From Levilactobacillus zymae DSM 19395 (GTDB taxonomy: Bacteria; Bacillota; Bacilli; Lactobacillales; Lactobacillaceae), in contig NZ_AZDW01000001.1 of NCBI RefSeq assembly GCF_001434115.1, forward strand, positions 1 to 55,774: 55,774 bases of DNA. The letters run 5' to 3'. Below, piece by piece: positions 7,491 to 16,606 of the stretch (its first letter is position 1; every line of letters begins with the position of its first letter). Made by a program: the position numbers and the translations under genes. Below the pieces are notes generated by a model. The model was not told where the DNA came from, did not search any database, and worked only from the letters and a program-made list of their open reading frames with translations.

Positions 7491-10064
7491 TTAAATCGTG
7501 CGGTTGATAATTCGGTCGAGTTCGGCCGTATCACTCAGGTTGTTGAGCTTTAAGGCCTCGCTGGAGCCAAAGGCGATCGTCGCGCCCACTTCCTGGTCCG
7601 TGGTGCCGGGCCGGTTCAAGACGTGCAACTGCTGGAACGGAAAGGCCGCGTTCATCAAAGCGACCCGTTTACTATTCAGGTCGATCTTGATGGTCGCCAG
7701 TTCGGCAGCGTCCAACGTTTCGATGTGTTGCCGCGTTAGCATCCGCACCCAGTTGATCCCGGTGACCTTACTGAGAAAGGCCATCTCGGTCAGCCGCGTG
7801 GGCCGCGTCCCGACGCAGACTAACTGCTTGGACGTGGCGCTCTTGGGCGCGAACAGGACCTGGACCATCCCGCGGACCTGGCGTTCGCTGACGGCCTTTT
7901 TCGCCGCCTCGACCAGGTTCAGTCGCTGGGCCTTGGGGAGTTCCGCCGGCATCCGGAAGGCCGTGATCTGGGCTAAGTTCTGGGTCATCCCCGGGGCGAT
8001 CAGGTCCATCACCCCGATGGCGACCTTCTCCTGCTCGTGGACGAACAGGCTGACCCCAATGGTGGCCATCTTAGGCAGCTGATCGGCGGTCTCCTGGTCC
8101 GGCGGCAGGACGTGCAGGTTCAAGTCGAGTTTCTTAAGCTCGCGCGTCAGGTAGTGCCGGTTCCCCGGTACGATGACGATGTCGGGGTGTTCCACGTGGA
8201 TGACGTTGAGCACGTCGCCGAGTTGAATCGGGTCGACGTACTGTTTGTCGGAAAACTCGGGCGCCACCCCGACCGCATTGGGGTTGGTGTTCATCAAAAT
8301 GGTGTGGTAGCCCGCGCGCTTCAGCTGTTTGAGCATCTCGGTGGTGAAGTACTCGGCCGCCGAGTTGGGCCCCAGCTGGTTACCGCCCCGGCCCAAGACC
8401 AGCGCGGTCCGGTCGCCGAGCGGTTGACTTTCGTTTTCGTATTCAAACGTACTGTAGTACCCGCTGGCGTCCTCGGGGAATTCCCCCGCCGTGGGTTCGA
8501 TCATCTTGTAGGTCGGTTGAATCTTGGCCTGCGTCGACAGCCGCCGAATCTCAGCGGTATCGGTCTGCCAGATGCGGGCAATCATCCCGTCCCCGAAACC
8601 GTAATACCGCGCTCGTTTCAGCGTCGCCACGTCCAAGGGATTCTCCTGAATCTGCTTTTCGATGGTCAACAGGTGTTGGAGTTTAACGAAATAAAACGGA
8701 TCGATTTTGGTCAGTTCGCTGAGCTCGGCCGGGGAATACCCGCGCCGCAGCGCTTCGATCAGAACCAAGATGCGGTTGGCCAACGGGTGGATCAGCTGGC
8801 TGATCATTTCGCCGTCGGTTAGATTGCTGACGGACGGCAAAACGTCTCGCGGTGAGAACTGCGAACTGCGGACCGACTTGAGCATGGCCTCTTCGACCGA
8901 GCGCCCGATGCCCACGGTCGAGCCGACCGCCTTCATCGCCGTGTCCAGGTGCTGGTCCGCATCGGGGACCTCCTGGAACGGCCAGAGCGGGATGCGCACG
9001 CTGATGTGGTCGTTCATGGGTTCCATGATGGCCGTTTGCTTGACGTACCGGCTGGGGAGCTTGACGTCGACCAGCCGTTGGCCCAACAAGAGTTCCCCGG
9101 TCACGATGGCCACGGGATAGCCCACGGTCCGGGCCGCTAACGCCACGCCGCGCGTGAAGTACGGCGCGACCTTGGTCACGTAGAAGTGCTGGTTAGCCGG
9201 ATTCAACGCGAAATGCACGTGTAAGATGCCCACCACGTTGAGTTCCGTGGCGATCCGAAAAGTCGCATCCCGCAAGTCCTGGTACTCCCGGTCGTTTAAG
9301 GTCTGCGGCGGACTCAAGACGATGGAGTCGCCGGAATGGATCCCAATGGGGTCGACGTTTTCCAGCCCGCTGATCAGCAGTTCCGTGTCGACGCGGTCGC
9401 GAATGGCGACCATTTCGATTTCCTTATAGCCGACCACGCTGCGTTCCAGGGTACACTGGTCGAAGCGCGACTGCTGGAAACCCTGACTCAGCGCCGTCAA
9501 CATGTCGTCGACGTTTTCGCAGATGGTCCGGTTGGTATCCACGCGCGGGGCGACCGGTTTGACGATCAGCGGAAAGCCGATTGCCTCGACTAGGCCCAAC
9601 GCCTCGTCTTCGGTCTGGACGACCTGCGCTTCGATGACCGGTTCGTGAATTTCTTTTAAGGTGGCGTTTAACGCCGCCGGATTATTGATTTGTTCTAAGG
9701 TACTGGTGGGCATGCCCAAGACGGCGACTTCGTAGCGGCCCAAATCCCCGTTTTCCTGGAGCTCCTGGGCGATCCGTAGCCCCCGTAGGCCCCCCAACGT
9801 GGGTAAAATCGCGTCGGGATGGTCCTTTTCCAAGATGTGGCGCACGTTAGCCGTGGTGACGGCCTGGACGTACATGTTGGTGGGTTGGATCTCCTCTAAG
9901 GCGACCGAGAAGGGATTGTTATCGATGACTAGTGTACGGACCCCGTGCTTCTTAAACTCGGTCAAAATCTGCACGGTGGCACTATCTAGCTCGGTCTCGT
10001 GACCAATCTCGGTCGGCCCACTGCCAATAATTAAGACTTTTTGTAACTGATCCCAGTTTTGCAA
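7491..10064 (-). CDS. carB: Degenerate carbamoyl phosphate synthetase large-chain homologue (probable pseudoenzyme)
   Basis: The 857-residue protein aligns along its length with CarB (usually about 1060 residues) but lacks key parts. In the first ATP-grasp half the glycine-rich loop (GGTGGG in the family) is replaced by PRVDTNRTI at 173-181. The metal ligands that are Glu and Asn in E. coli CarB (299, 301) are K298 and A300, and the Gln of NVQFA is H284. In the second half the pre-ATP-grasp region is present (from about 553), but about 80 residues of the ATP-binding subdomain are missing. The ligand Glu/Asn pair is C750/G752. The C-terminal allosteric (MGS-like) domain is absent. The frame is intact, codon use matches the neighbours, and the gene starts 2 bp after carA. 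It is unlikely to make carbamoyl phosphate. Residue correspondences were aligned by eye. Confidence 0.85.
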   Translation of the reverse strand: MQNWDQLQKVLIIGSGPTEIGHETELDSATVQILTEFKKHGVRTLVIDNNPFSVALEEIQPTNMYVQAVTTANVRHILEKDHPDAILPTLGGLRGLRIAQELQENGDLGRYEVAVLGMPTSTLEQINNPAALNATLKEIHEPVIEAQVVQTEDEALGLVEAIGFPLIVKPVAPRVDTNRTICENVDDMLTALSQGFQQSRFDQCTLERSVVGYKEIEMVAIRDRVDTELLISGLENVDPIGIHSGDSIVLSPPQTLNDREYQDLRDATFRIATELNVVGILHVHFALNPANQHFYVTKVAPYFTRGVALAARTVGYPVAIVTGELLLGQRLVDVKLPSRYVKQTAIMEPMNDHISVRIPLWPFQEVPDADQHLDTAMKAVGSTVGIGRSVEEAMLKSVRSSQFSPRDVLPSVSNLTDGEMISQLIHPLANRILVLIEALRRGYSPAELSELTKIDPFYFVKLQHLLTIEKQIQENPLDVATLKRARYYGFGDGMIARIWQTDTAEIRRLSTQAKIQPTYKMIEPTAGEFPEDASGYYSTFEYENESQPLGDRTALVLGRGGNQLGPNSAAEYFTTEMLKQLKRAGYHTILMNTNPNAVGVAPEFSDKQYVDPIQLGDVLNVIHVEHPDIVIVPGNRHYLTRELKKLDLNLHVLPPDQETADQLPKMATIGVSLFVHEQEKVAIGVMDLIAPGMTQNLAQITAFRMPAELPKAQRLNLVEAAKKAVSERQVRGMVQVLFAPKSATSKQLVCVGTRPTRLTEMAFLSKVTGINWVRMLTRQHIETLDAAELATIKIDLNSKRVALMNAAFPFQQLHVLNRPGTTDQEVGATIAFGSSEALKLNNLSDTAELDRIINRTI

Positions 10065-10066
10065 CT

Positions 10067-11140
10067 CTATCCCTCCCGTGAGGTCATCGCTTCCATAAAT
10101 TCATCGAAGAGGTCGCGACTTTCGTGGGGACCCGGGGCCCCGTCCGCAAAAAACTGTACGGAGAAGGCCGGAAAATCCCGGTGACGCAAGCCCTGCACGG
10201 TCCCGTCGATCAGATCCACGTAGGTGGTGATCAACCGGTCGCGGTCGATGGACTTCGCTAGCACCGCGTACCCCTGTCCCTGGGTCGCGTAGATGACGTC
10301 GTTGGTGATGATGCGGCGAATCGGGTGGCTACTGCCGTGGTATTCCACCGGTAGCGCCGTTAATTCCGCGCCGTTGGCCAGGGCGAACAACTCGTGGCCC
10401 AGGCCGATCGCAAATAGCGGAATCTCGGCTTGGACCTCGCGAATCATGTCTAAGACCCCGGTCCCCAGGTCTAACGGCGACCCCGGTCCCGTGGACAGCA
10501 GTACACCATCCGGGTCCAGGTTCAAGACGTCCTGGGCGCTGGCCGTCCACGGTAAGACCGTGACGTTGCAGCGCCGTTCGGACAATTGACGCAAGATTCC
10601 GTGTTTCAACCCAAAATCGATGACCACCACGTTCTTCCCGGTATCCGGGTTGGGATACGGCTTGGGCGTGGCGACCTGGTCGACTTGGCGGTTGGTCAGC
10701 ACCGTGGCGTTCAACTGGTCGAACGCGTGCGCGTCGGCCACGTCGACGATACTGCCCTTCATCGGCCCCGCCTGGCGGAGCTTGCGAATCAGGTGGCGCG
10801 TATCGATGCCGCTGATGCCGGGGATGTTGTGCTGCTGGAGAAATTCGTCGAGCGACAGCCGGGATAACCGGTTCGTCGAGATATTGGTCAAGTCGCGCAC
10901 GACCATCCCCTTAGCCGTGGGCAGGATGGATTCGTAACTATCGTGGTTGATGCCCACGTTGCCGATGGCCGGCTGCGCAAAGATGATGATCTGGTTGTGG
11001 TAAATCTGGTCGGTGATGGTTTCTTGATAGCCCAAAAGGTTCAGGTTAAAAATGACTTCACCGCTCGTGGTTGCCCCGGCGCCGAACCCTTCACCCGCGT
11101 AAGCCGAACCGTCTTCTAAAATTAAATAACGTTTTGCCAT
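10067..11140 (-). CDS. carA: Degenerate carbamoyl phosphate synthetase small-chain homologue (glutaminase-dead)
   Basis: At 357 residues it has the normal CarA length. The N-terminal CarA-specific domain is well kept (LEDGSAYAGEGFGA, IGNVGIN, GISGIDTRHLIRKLR). In the class I glutaminase domain the catalytic Cys of the GICLGHQ motif is G246 (FAIGLGHE), and the catalytic His and Glu of the family HPE motif are F331 and D333 (VQFFADGAPGP). The substrate-site stretch that is normally SQNHG reads TQGQG. Glutamine hydrolysis should therefore be impossible. AAAGGGG precedes the ATG. It follows pyrR by 31 bp and precedes carB by 2 bp. Known CarA proteins channel ammonia to CarB; here both partners are altered together. 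Confidence 0.87.
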   Translation of the reverse strand: MAKRYLILEDGSAYAGEGFGAGATTSGEVIFNLNLLGYQETITDQIYHNQIIIFAQPAIGNVGINHDSYESILPTAKGMVVRDLTNISTNRLSRLSLDEFLQQHNIPGISGIDTRHLIRKLRQAGPMKGSIVDVADAHAFDQLNATVLTNRQVDQVATPKPYPNPDTGKNVVVIDFGLKHGILRQLSERRCNVTVLPWTASAQDVLNLDPDGVLLSTGPGSPLDLGTGVLDMIREVQAEIPLFAIGLGHELFALANGAELTALPVEYHGSSHPIRRIITNDVIYATQGQGYAVLAKSIDRDRLITTYVDLIDGTVQGLRHRDFPAFSVQFFADGAPGPHESRDLFDEFMEAMTSREG

Positions 11141-11171
11141 GCAAAATCGGCCCCTTTGTCTAGCTAGGTGC

Positions 11172-11795
<624 letters not shown>

Positions 11796-11825
11796 CTACC
11801 GGCAAACCCTTTTGATATTAAGTTT

Positions 11826-11854
11826 AGCATAAAAAAACTAAATGGCTTTGTCAA
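11826..11854 (-). promoter_or_regulatory. pyrR promoter
   Basis: TTGACA (11849-11854) and TATGCT (11826-11831) are spaced exactly 17 nt apart. The -35 box lies inside the last codons of rluD, so pyrR-carA-carB can be transcribed separately from lspA-rluD with a leader of about 115 nt. Confidence 0.7.
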
Positions 11855-12761
11855 CCGGCAATCCCGCTTGGCGCCGTAAGCGTTGAACGGTGTCGTGGAA
11901 AATCGGCGGCACCGGGCAGGTAAAGTCCAGTTGTTCGCCCGTACTAGGCTGCTTAAATCCCAGTTCGCGCGCGTGTAAGAATTGGCCGTGGCCCTTCAGG
12001 GTCTTCTTGGGCCCGTACAGCGGATCGCCGGCGACCGGATGGCCGATGTAGGCCAAATGAACGCGAATCTGGTGGGTCCGGCCGGTCTCTAGCCGACAGG
12101 CGATCAGGGTGTAGTCGCCGTAGCGTTCCAGCACCCGAAAATGGGTCACGGCGGGCCGCCCATCGGCCACGACGGCCTGCTTCTTGCGGTCCTTGGGCGA
12201 CCGGCCGAGCGGCGCGCGAATCACCCCTTCGTCTTCCTTAAAGTTCCCGTGGACGATGGCTAGATACTCGCGCAGGTTGGTCTTGGCGTGCAGTTGGTCG
12301 GAGAGGCTGTGGTGAGCGTGGTCGTTTTTGGCCACCATCAACAGGCCCGACGTGTCCTTGTCGATGCGGTGCACGATGCCGGGCCGCAGTTCCCCGTTGA
12401 TTTGCGACAAGGGACTGTGGTACAGCAGGGCGTTGACCAGCGTGTGGTTGGGGTGCCCCGGCGCGGGGTGGACCACCATCCCCTGGGGCTTATTGACCAC
12501 GATCACGTCGTCGTCTTCGTAGACGATGTCTAAGGGGATGTTCTCGGGCGTCAAATCGATCGGCTGCGGGTCCGGTAAGGCGATGTGGACCACCGCCCCC
12601 ACAGCTGCCACGTCCTTAGGCCGCACCGTTTGGCCGTCGACCGTGATCTGCCCGGCTTCGATGGCTGATTTAGCCTGCGACCGGGAAATCTCGGGTTCCT
12701 TGACCGCCACCAGCTTATCGAGCCGTAATTTTTGATCCACCGTAAACTCTTTAATGTCCAT
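11838..12761 (-). CDS. rluD: RluD-family 23S rRNA/tRNA pseudouridine synthase
   Basis: A 307-residue RluA/RluD-type enzyme. An N-terminal S4 RNA-binding domain (about 12-75) precedes the catalytic domain with HRIDKDTSGLLMVAK (catalytic Asp in the HRIDKDTSG motif) and the late RTHQIRVH motif. It converts specific uridines of structured RNA to pseudouridine. It is the Bacillus YlyB counterpart by position, following lspA by 2 bp and preceding pyrR. Confidence 0.93.
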   Translation of the reverse strand: MDIKEFTVDQKLRLDKLVAVKEPEISRSQAKSAIEAGQITVDGQTVRPKDVAAVGAVVHIALPDPQPIDLTPENIPLDIVYEDDDVIVVNKPQGMVVHPAPGHPNHTLVNALLYHSPLSQINGELRPGIVHRIDKDTSGLLMVAKNDHAHHSLSDQLHAKTNLREYLAIVHGNFKEDEGVIRAPLGRSPKDRKKQAVVADGRPAVTHFRVLERYGDYTLIACRLETGRTHQIRVHLAYIGHPVAGDPLYGPKKTLKGHGQFLHARELGFKQPSTGEQLDFTCPVPPIFHDTVQRLRRQAGLPVDKAI

Positions 12762-12763
12762 GT

Positions 12764-13231
12764 TTATTGGTTAGCCTCCCGTCGATCGGCCAGAAAGACG
12801 CCGATCATAATCAAGATGACCCCCACCGTCAGGCAGGAATCCGCAAAGTTAAAGATTGGAAAATTCACAAAGTCGAGTTGAAACATGTCGACCACGTAGC
12901 CCTGGGTCAGACGGTCGATGAAGTTACCGACCGTGCCGGCCATCATGCAGGCCAAGCCCAGTTCGTCGATCCAGTGGTCTTTTTGGTGCCGGTAGCGCCA
13001 GAAGAACCAGCCCATGACGCCTAGGGCCACGATGGCGATCACGGTAAAGAACCACATTTGGCCCTGTAAGATGCTCCAAGCCGCCCCGTCGTTACGCAAA
13101 TGGGTCAGCGAGAAGACCCCGTCGATGACCGGGTGCTGGCCCCCCAACGCAATGTTGGCCACCACCGCGTGCTTGATCAGTTGGTCGATCACGATCAACA
13201 CGATGATCAGAATGGAATCAAAAATTAGCAT
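12764..13231 (-). CDS. lspA: Lipoprotein signal peptidase II
   Basis: LspA cleaves the signal peptide of prolipoproteins at the lipobox Cys. The protein has four membrane segments and the two catalytic Asp motifs, TVGNFIDR and FNFADS. I choose ATG 13231 (155 residues, MLIFDSILII) because AAGGGGGG lies 10 nt before it. The upstream ATG at 13264 has no ribosome site and nearly coincides with the likely transcription start (TATACT at about 13274). It heads the lspA-rluD unit. The lipoprotein at 46.3 kb is one probable substrate. Confidence 0.92.
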   Translation of the reverse strand: MLIFDSILIIVLIVIDQLIKHAVVANIALGGQHPVIDGVFSLTHLRNDGAAWSILQGQMWFFTVIAIVALGVMGWFFWRYRHQKDHWIDELGLACMMAGTVGNFIDRLTQGYVVDMFQLDFVNFPIFNFADSCLTVGVILIMIGVFLADRREANQ

Positions 13232-13537
13232 GGGACCGAATCCCCCCTTTTTGAGTTTAGTCATTGGCTAAAAGTATACCAGAAAAACCGCCCCACCGCG
13301 GCCTTAACCTGGTAATTTTGTGGCTTAACTGGTCAATCGGTCCCCCGACGTGGCCGCCAGACCCGCCCGGCAGACCGGGGCCCGTTACCAAAGACGACTT
13401 TCACGACTGGCCGCACGACCGTATCCCCGGTGAAAACCGCTCACGCCGGGACCTGACGCGGTGTGCCCCGGTAAGCCCTGACCGACGATGTTCCCGGCAA
13501 CGTCCCCGTAAAAGTGAAAATTCTTGCAAGATGGCTT

Positions 13538-13564
13538 TATAATGTAAGCGCTTACTGTTATAAT
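13538..13564 (+). promoter_or_regulatory. Promoter region with CcpA cre-like site
   Basis: TGTAAGCGCTTACT at 13543-13556 contains a perfect 12 bp palindrome and matches the catabolite-responsive element consensus (TGWAARCGYTWNCW) closely. It lies between two TATAAT-like boxes (13538 and 13559) just before the flavin reductase gene, so carbon catabolite control is likely. The rest of 13232-13595 is GC-rich and shows no gene. Confidence 0.7.
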
Positions 13565-13595
13565 TAACTTATCGTTAAGAAAAGAGGAGTTATTA

Positions 13596-14237
13596 ATGAC
13601 TAAAGTATTAGTAATTTATGCTCACCCTGAAACGAAGACCTATTCAACGACTGATAAGTTCTACCAACAATTTATCACGGCGTACCGGACCGCCCACCCC
13701 GAAGACGAGATCGTCGAACACAACGTCTCGGAATACATGCCGTTCCCGTTGGATAAAATTGCCGTGGCCATCTATAACAAGGCCCTGGTCAACCAACCGT
13801 TGAACCCCGACGAAGAACGCTTCAAAGCTTCCCGGCAGGCCTGGATCGACGAATTCGTGTCCGCCGACAAATACGTCTTCGCCAACCCGATGTATAACCT
13901 ATTCGTGCCGACCGAAATGAAGAGCTACCTCGACATGGTCATGCAGATTCCCGACACCTTCCACTACACCAAGGAAGGCACCATGGCCGGCGCGTTAGCG
14001 GGCAAGAAGGCCATTCACCTGCAAACGTCTGGTGGCGACTACCACGGCACAGCGGGCGGCCCCGACATGAGTCAACTCGACTTAGGGCACCAGTACTTAC
14101 AGGCCGTCTTACACGTGATGGGCATCACCGACTTCACCGGCGTCTACGCCGAGGGGATGGACCACGACCCAGCCAACGCCCCCGACATCATGGCCAAGGC
14201 CTTTGCCCGCGCCGAGGATGCGGGTCGCAACTTCTAA
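13596..14237 (+). CDS. FMN-dependent NAD(P)H dehydrogenase / azoreductase-like flavodoxin-fold protein
   Basis: This 213-residue protein has the flavodoxin-like fold of the AzoR/NQO group. It has VLVIYAHPETKTYST at the N-terminus, FANPMYNLFVPTEMKSYLDM at the flavin site and TSGGDYHG near residue 150. Members move two electrons from NAD(P)H to quinones or azo compounds using FMN. GAGGAG precedes the ATG. It is a single gene with a cre-like site in its promoter and a strong terminator after it. The exact acceptor is unknown. Confidence 0.85.
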   Translation: MTKVLVIYAHPETKTYSTTDKFYQQFITAYRTAHPEDEIVEHNVSEYMPFPLDKIAVAIYNKALVNQPLNPDEERFKASRQAWIDEFVSADKYVFANPMYNLFVPTEMKSYLDMVMQIPDTFHYTKEGTMAGALAGKKAIHLQTSGGDYHGTAGGPDMSQLDLGHQYLQAVLHVMGITDFTGVYAEGMDHDPANAPDIMAKAFARAEDAGRNF

Positions 14238-14249
14238 GCTTAACCAATG

Positions 14250-14298
14250 AAAAACACGTTTTTCGACCGTCACCAACGGTTGCGAAAAACGTGTTTTT
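14250..14298. terminator. Bidirectional terminator
   Basis: A 16 bp stem (AAAAACACGTTTTTCG and its complement) with A/T runs separates the flavin reductase gene from the convergent permease gene. Confidence 0.85.
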
Positions 14299-14309
14299 TT
14301 TCATCTCTT

Positions 14310-15593
14310 TTAGTGAGTGGAACGTTGGCCGCGTTCCAAGAACCAGTAAAACGGCATGGCGATCACCAGACACCCCAGCCCCATGACCAGCTGGAAGACC
14401 GAGGCCTTCGACAACAGCCAGAGACTGACCAGCACCGCCAGAATCGGTAAGACCGGCCCGAACGGCACCCGGAAGTGGCTGCCCTGTTGGACCTTACGCC
14501 GCCGAAAGATCAACACGGCCAAGATGGTCGGGATGTACTGGGCGAACCGCGACACCACCGAAATGGCCGCTAACGTCTGGAACGTCCCGGAAATGGCTAA
14601 CGGGTAGGCGATCACAAACGAGATCAGCATGGCCACGGCGGGCACGTTTTGCCGGTTGCGGTAGCCGACGACCTTGGGCATCACGCCGTTATCGGCCATC
14701 GACGCCCCGATACGTGGCAGGTAGAAGGACTGCGCCGTGGCGATCCCTAAGATCGACACGATGGTCCCCACGGCCACCAACGTTTTGCCGGCCGGCCCAA
14801 TCATCCGTTCCAGGCCGTCTTGAATCGGCGCGCTACTGGTGGCCAGCTGCGGCCCCAGAACCCCGATAGAGACCACCTGAATCAGGATGTAGAGTAACGC
14901 CACGACCGCTAAGACCACGATAATGGCCAACGGAATCGTGCGTTGCGGGTTCCGAAATTCCTGCGCCGCAATCGCCAGGGCTTCAAAGCCGGTGAAGGCG
15001 TAGAAAATCAGAATGGCCGCGGAGCCAAACGAACCGCCAAAGCTGCCGGTGGTCACCACGAACGGCGTAAAGTGCGCGCCGTTAATGAAGAAGACCCCGA
15101 CGCCCACGAAGATCAGTAACGGGATCAACTTGGCAATCGTGACCACGTTATTGACCAGCTTGGTCAGCGTGATCCCCGAAATGTTGATCAGCGTCAAGGT
15201 CCCCAGGAGCACCAAGATCATCAGGTCCTTCCACAGTGGTTGGGTGAGGACCGGAAAGATGGCCCCCAGCGCCGTGGTAAAGGCGTTAGACATGGTCGCC
15301 CAGGCGATGATACTGATGGCCCAGACGCTAAAACCGACCTCGTAGCCCACGAAATTGCCGAAGGCTTCCTTGGCGTAGAGGTACGGCCCCCCGTTTTCCT
15401 GAAAATAGGTCGCGTCTTCGGCGTAGCACAACGCGATGGAGATGATCAGTAACATATCGAAAATAAAGACTAAAATGCTGGCCGGTCCAATCAGTTTTTC
15501 CGCTTGACCCGGCAATAAAAAGATTCCTGACCCAATAATTGAATTGATGCCCAGTAAGATCACACTGAGCATCCCAAACTTAGCTTTCACCAT
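14310..15593 (-). CDS. APC family amino acid permease
   Basis: About 12 membrane segments. The consensus GINSIIGSGIFLLPG at the first helix and GFEALAIAAQE further on identify the amino acid-polyamine-organocation superfamily. The ATG at 15593 (427 residues) has GGGAG at 5-6 nt; the in-frame TTG at 15614 lacks a site. Substrate unknown. The gene is transcribed alone. Confidence 0.88.
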   Translation of the reverse strand: MVKAKFGMLSVILLGINSIIGSGIFLLPGQAEKLIGPASILVFIFDMLLIISIALCYAEDATYFQENGGPYLYAKEAFGNFVGYEVGFSVWAISIIAWATMSNAFTTALGAIFPVLTQPLWKDLMILVLLGTLTLINISGITLTKLVNNVVTIAKLIPLLIFVGVGVFFINGAHFTPFVVTTGSFGGSFGSAAILIFYAFTGFEALAIAAQEFRNPQRTIPLAIIVVLAVVALLYILIQVVSIGVLGPQLATSSAPIQDGLERMIGPAGKTLVAVGTIVSILGIATAQSFYLPRIGASMADNGVMPKVVGYRNRQNVPAVAMLISFVIAYPLAISGTFQTLAAISVVSRFAQYIPTILAVLIFRRRKVQQGSHFRVPFGPVLPILAVLVSLWLLSKASVFQLVMGLGCLVIAMPFYWFLERGQRSTH

Positions 15594-15672
15594 ACCATCT
15601 CCCAAATTAATCAACTCCCATCACCGGCCAAACCGGTGACGAAATCAATTATTGTCCAGGAAAGGCCTGGCG

Positions 15673-16494
15673 TCAACTTGGACGATTGGATTGCGCCCCA
15701 TCACGCCCGTTAATTCGTGCTAACCGGGTCGCCGTTGCCGCATCCCCTGGCGTTTGAATCATGACGATTTGCTGGGTGGTCGGCACGATCAAGGGTGTTT
15801 CTACAAGATATAGGTTCCCCCATTGACTGTTTAATAACAGGCGTTGAGGTGTCAAATCCGCAACGGTCAGCCGTTGCCAGGGTTTCTGAAAGGCCGGGTC
15901 AGTTTGGACGGCTTGAAAGACTTGGTACAGGTCGACCGCCGCCGCATCTTGACTGTAGACCTGCCGAAAACGAGCCACCTGAGTCGCAACCACTTGGTCC
16001 CAATCTTGAAAAAGTTGCCGCCAGGCGCGCTGATGAAACAAACGCCAAATCAGATTATTTTCGAGGGCCGTTACTGCCGGCGTAAATTGATACAACCGGG
16101 CATAACTTGGATTGGTCTGTTCAATTTGAAAATGCGCGCCCAACACGTAAGCCGGTCGGGGGAGCTGCGCCATTAATAAATCCGTTAAGTCCTTAGCCGT
16201 GGTCGCCAGCGCCGGTGGTAACTGCCCCGCTAAATGAAAGACATAGTGCGTCTCGGCGTTCGAAAGTCGCAGGGCCTGACAGAGGGCTAGTAGGACCTCG
16301 CGGGATACCTGACTTTTAGCCCGCCCCTGCTCGATTCTAGTGTACCAGTCGCTACTAACGTGAGCTAACGCGGCCACCTCATCGCGCGTCAATCCCGGCG
16401 TTCTTCGCCGGGAGGTGGGCGTAATGTCAAACTCATTCAGCGTTGCCGTGGTGCGTTTATACCGTAAAAAGTGGCCTAAAACCTGTTCATTCAT
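15673..16494 (-). CDS. XRE-type regulator with MmyB-like ligand-binding domain
   Basis: An N-terminal helix-turn-helix contains RRRTPGLTRDEVAALAHVSSDWYTRIEQGR, the hallmark of the MmyB-type family. It is followed by a PAS-like C-terminal domain (about 100-260). ATG 16494 lies 7 nt after AAGGAG; the TTG at 16500 is too close to the site. It is divergent from the gap gene, with a 21 bp inverted repeat between them, so it is a good candidate to control gap and itself. The ligand is unknown; some relatives appear to bind fatty acid-like molecules. Confidence 0.85.
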   Translation of the reverse strand: MNEQVLGHFLRYKRTTATLNEFDITPTSRRRTPGLTRDEVAALAHVSSDWYTRIEQGRAKSQVSREVLLALCQALRLSNAETHYVFHLAGQLPPALATTAKDLTDLLMAQLPRPAYVLGAHFQIEQTNPSYARLYQFTPAVTALENNLIWRLFHQRAWRQLFQDWDQVVATQVARFRQVYSQDAAAVDLYQVFQAVQTDPAFQKPWQRLTVADLTPQRLLLNSQWGNLYLVETPLIVPTTQQIVMIQTPGDAATATRLARINGRDGAQSNRPS

Positions 16495-16511
16495 GCGCAA
16501 ACTCCTTTCAG

Positions 16512-16532
16512 CCTAGGACAACTGATCCTAGG
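16512..16532. promoter_or_regulatory. Inverted repeat, candidate operator between regulator and gap
   Basis: CCTAGGA and TCCTAGG arms are separated by 7 nt in the divergent intergenic region. The symmetry and place suit a dimeric HTH regulator. Confidence 0.5.
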
Positions 16533-16606
16533 ATCACCTCGCTCTACCTAATCGTGCCTCCAGCGACGATACTATAACCGTACTTAAATTTTAGGAGGTC
16601 ATTACG

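Noticed and set aside
8037-8822. Plus-strand frame of 261 codons opposite carB
   Set aside because: Shadow of carB with no recognisable domain and a His/Val/Gln-rich composition typical of antisense reading.
7491-10064. carB shortened by a frameshift or assembly error
   Set aside because: The frame is continuous; the missing parts are spread (internal domain loss, C-terminal loss, point changes), and CarA shows matching loss of catalytic residues, so a single sequence error cannot explain it.
13232-13264. Upstream ATG for lspA
   Set aside because: No ribosome site and practically at the predicted transcription start; the internal ATG has a strong site.
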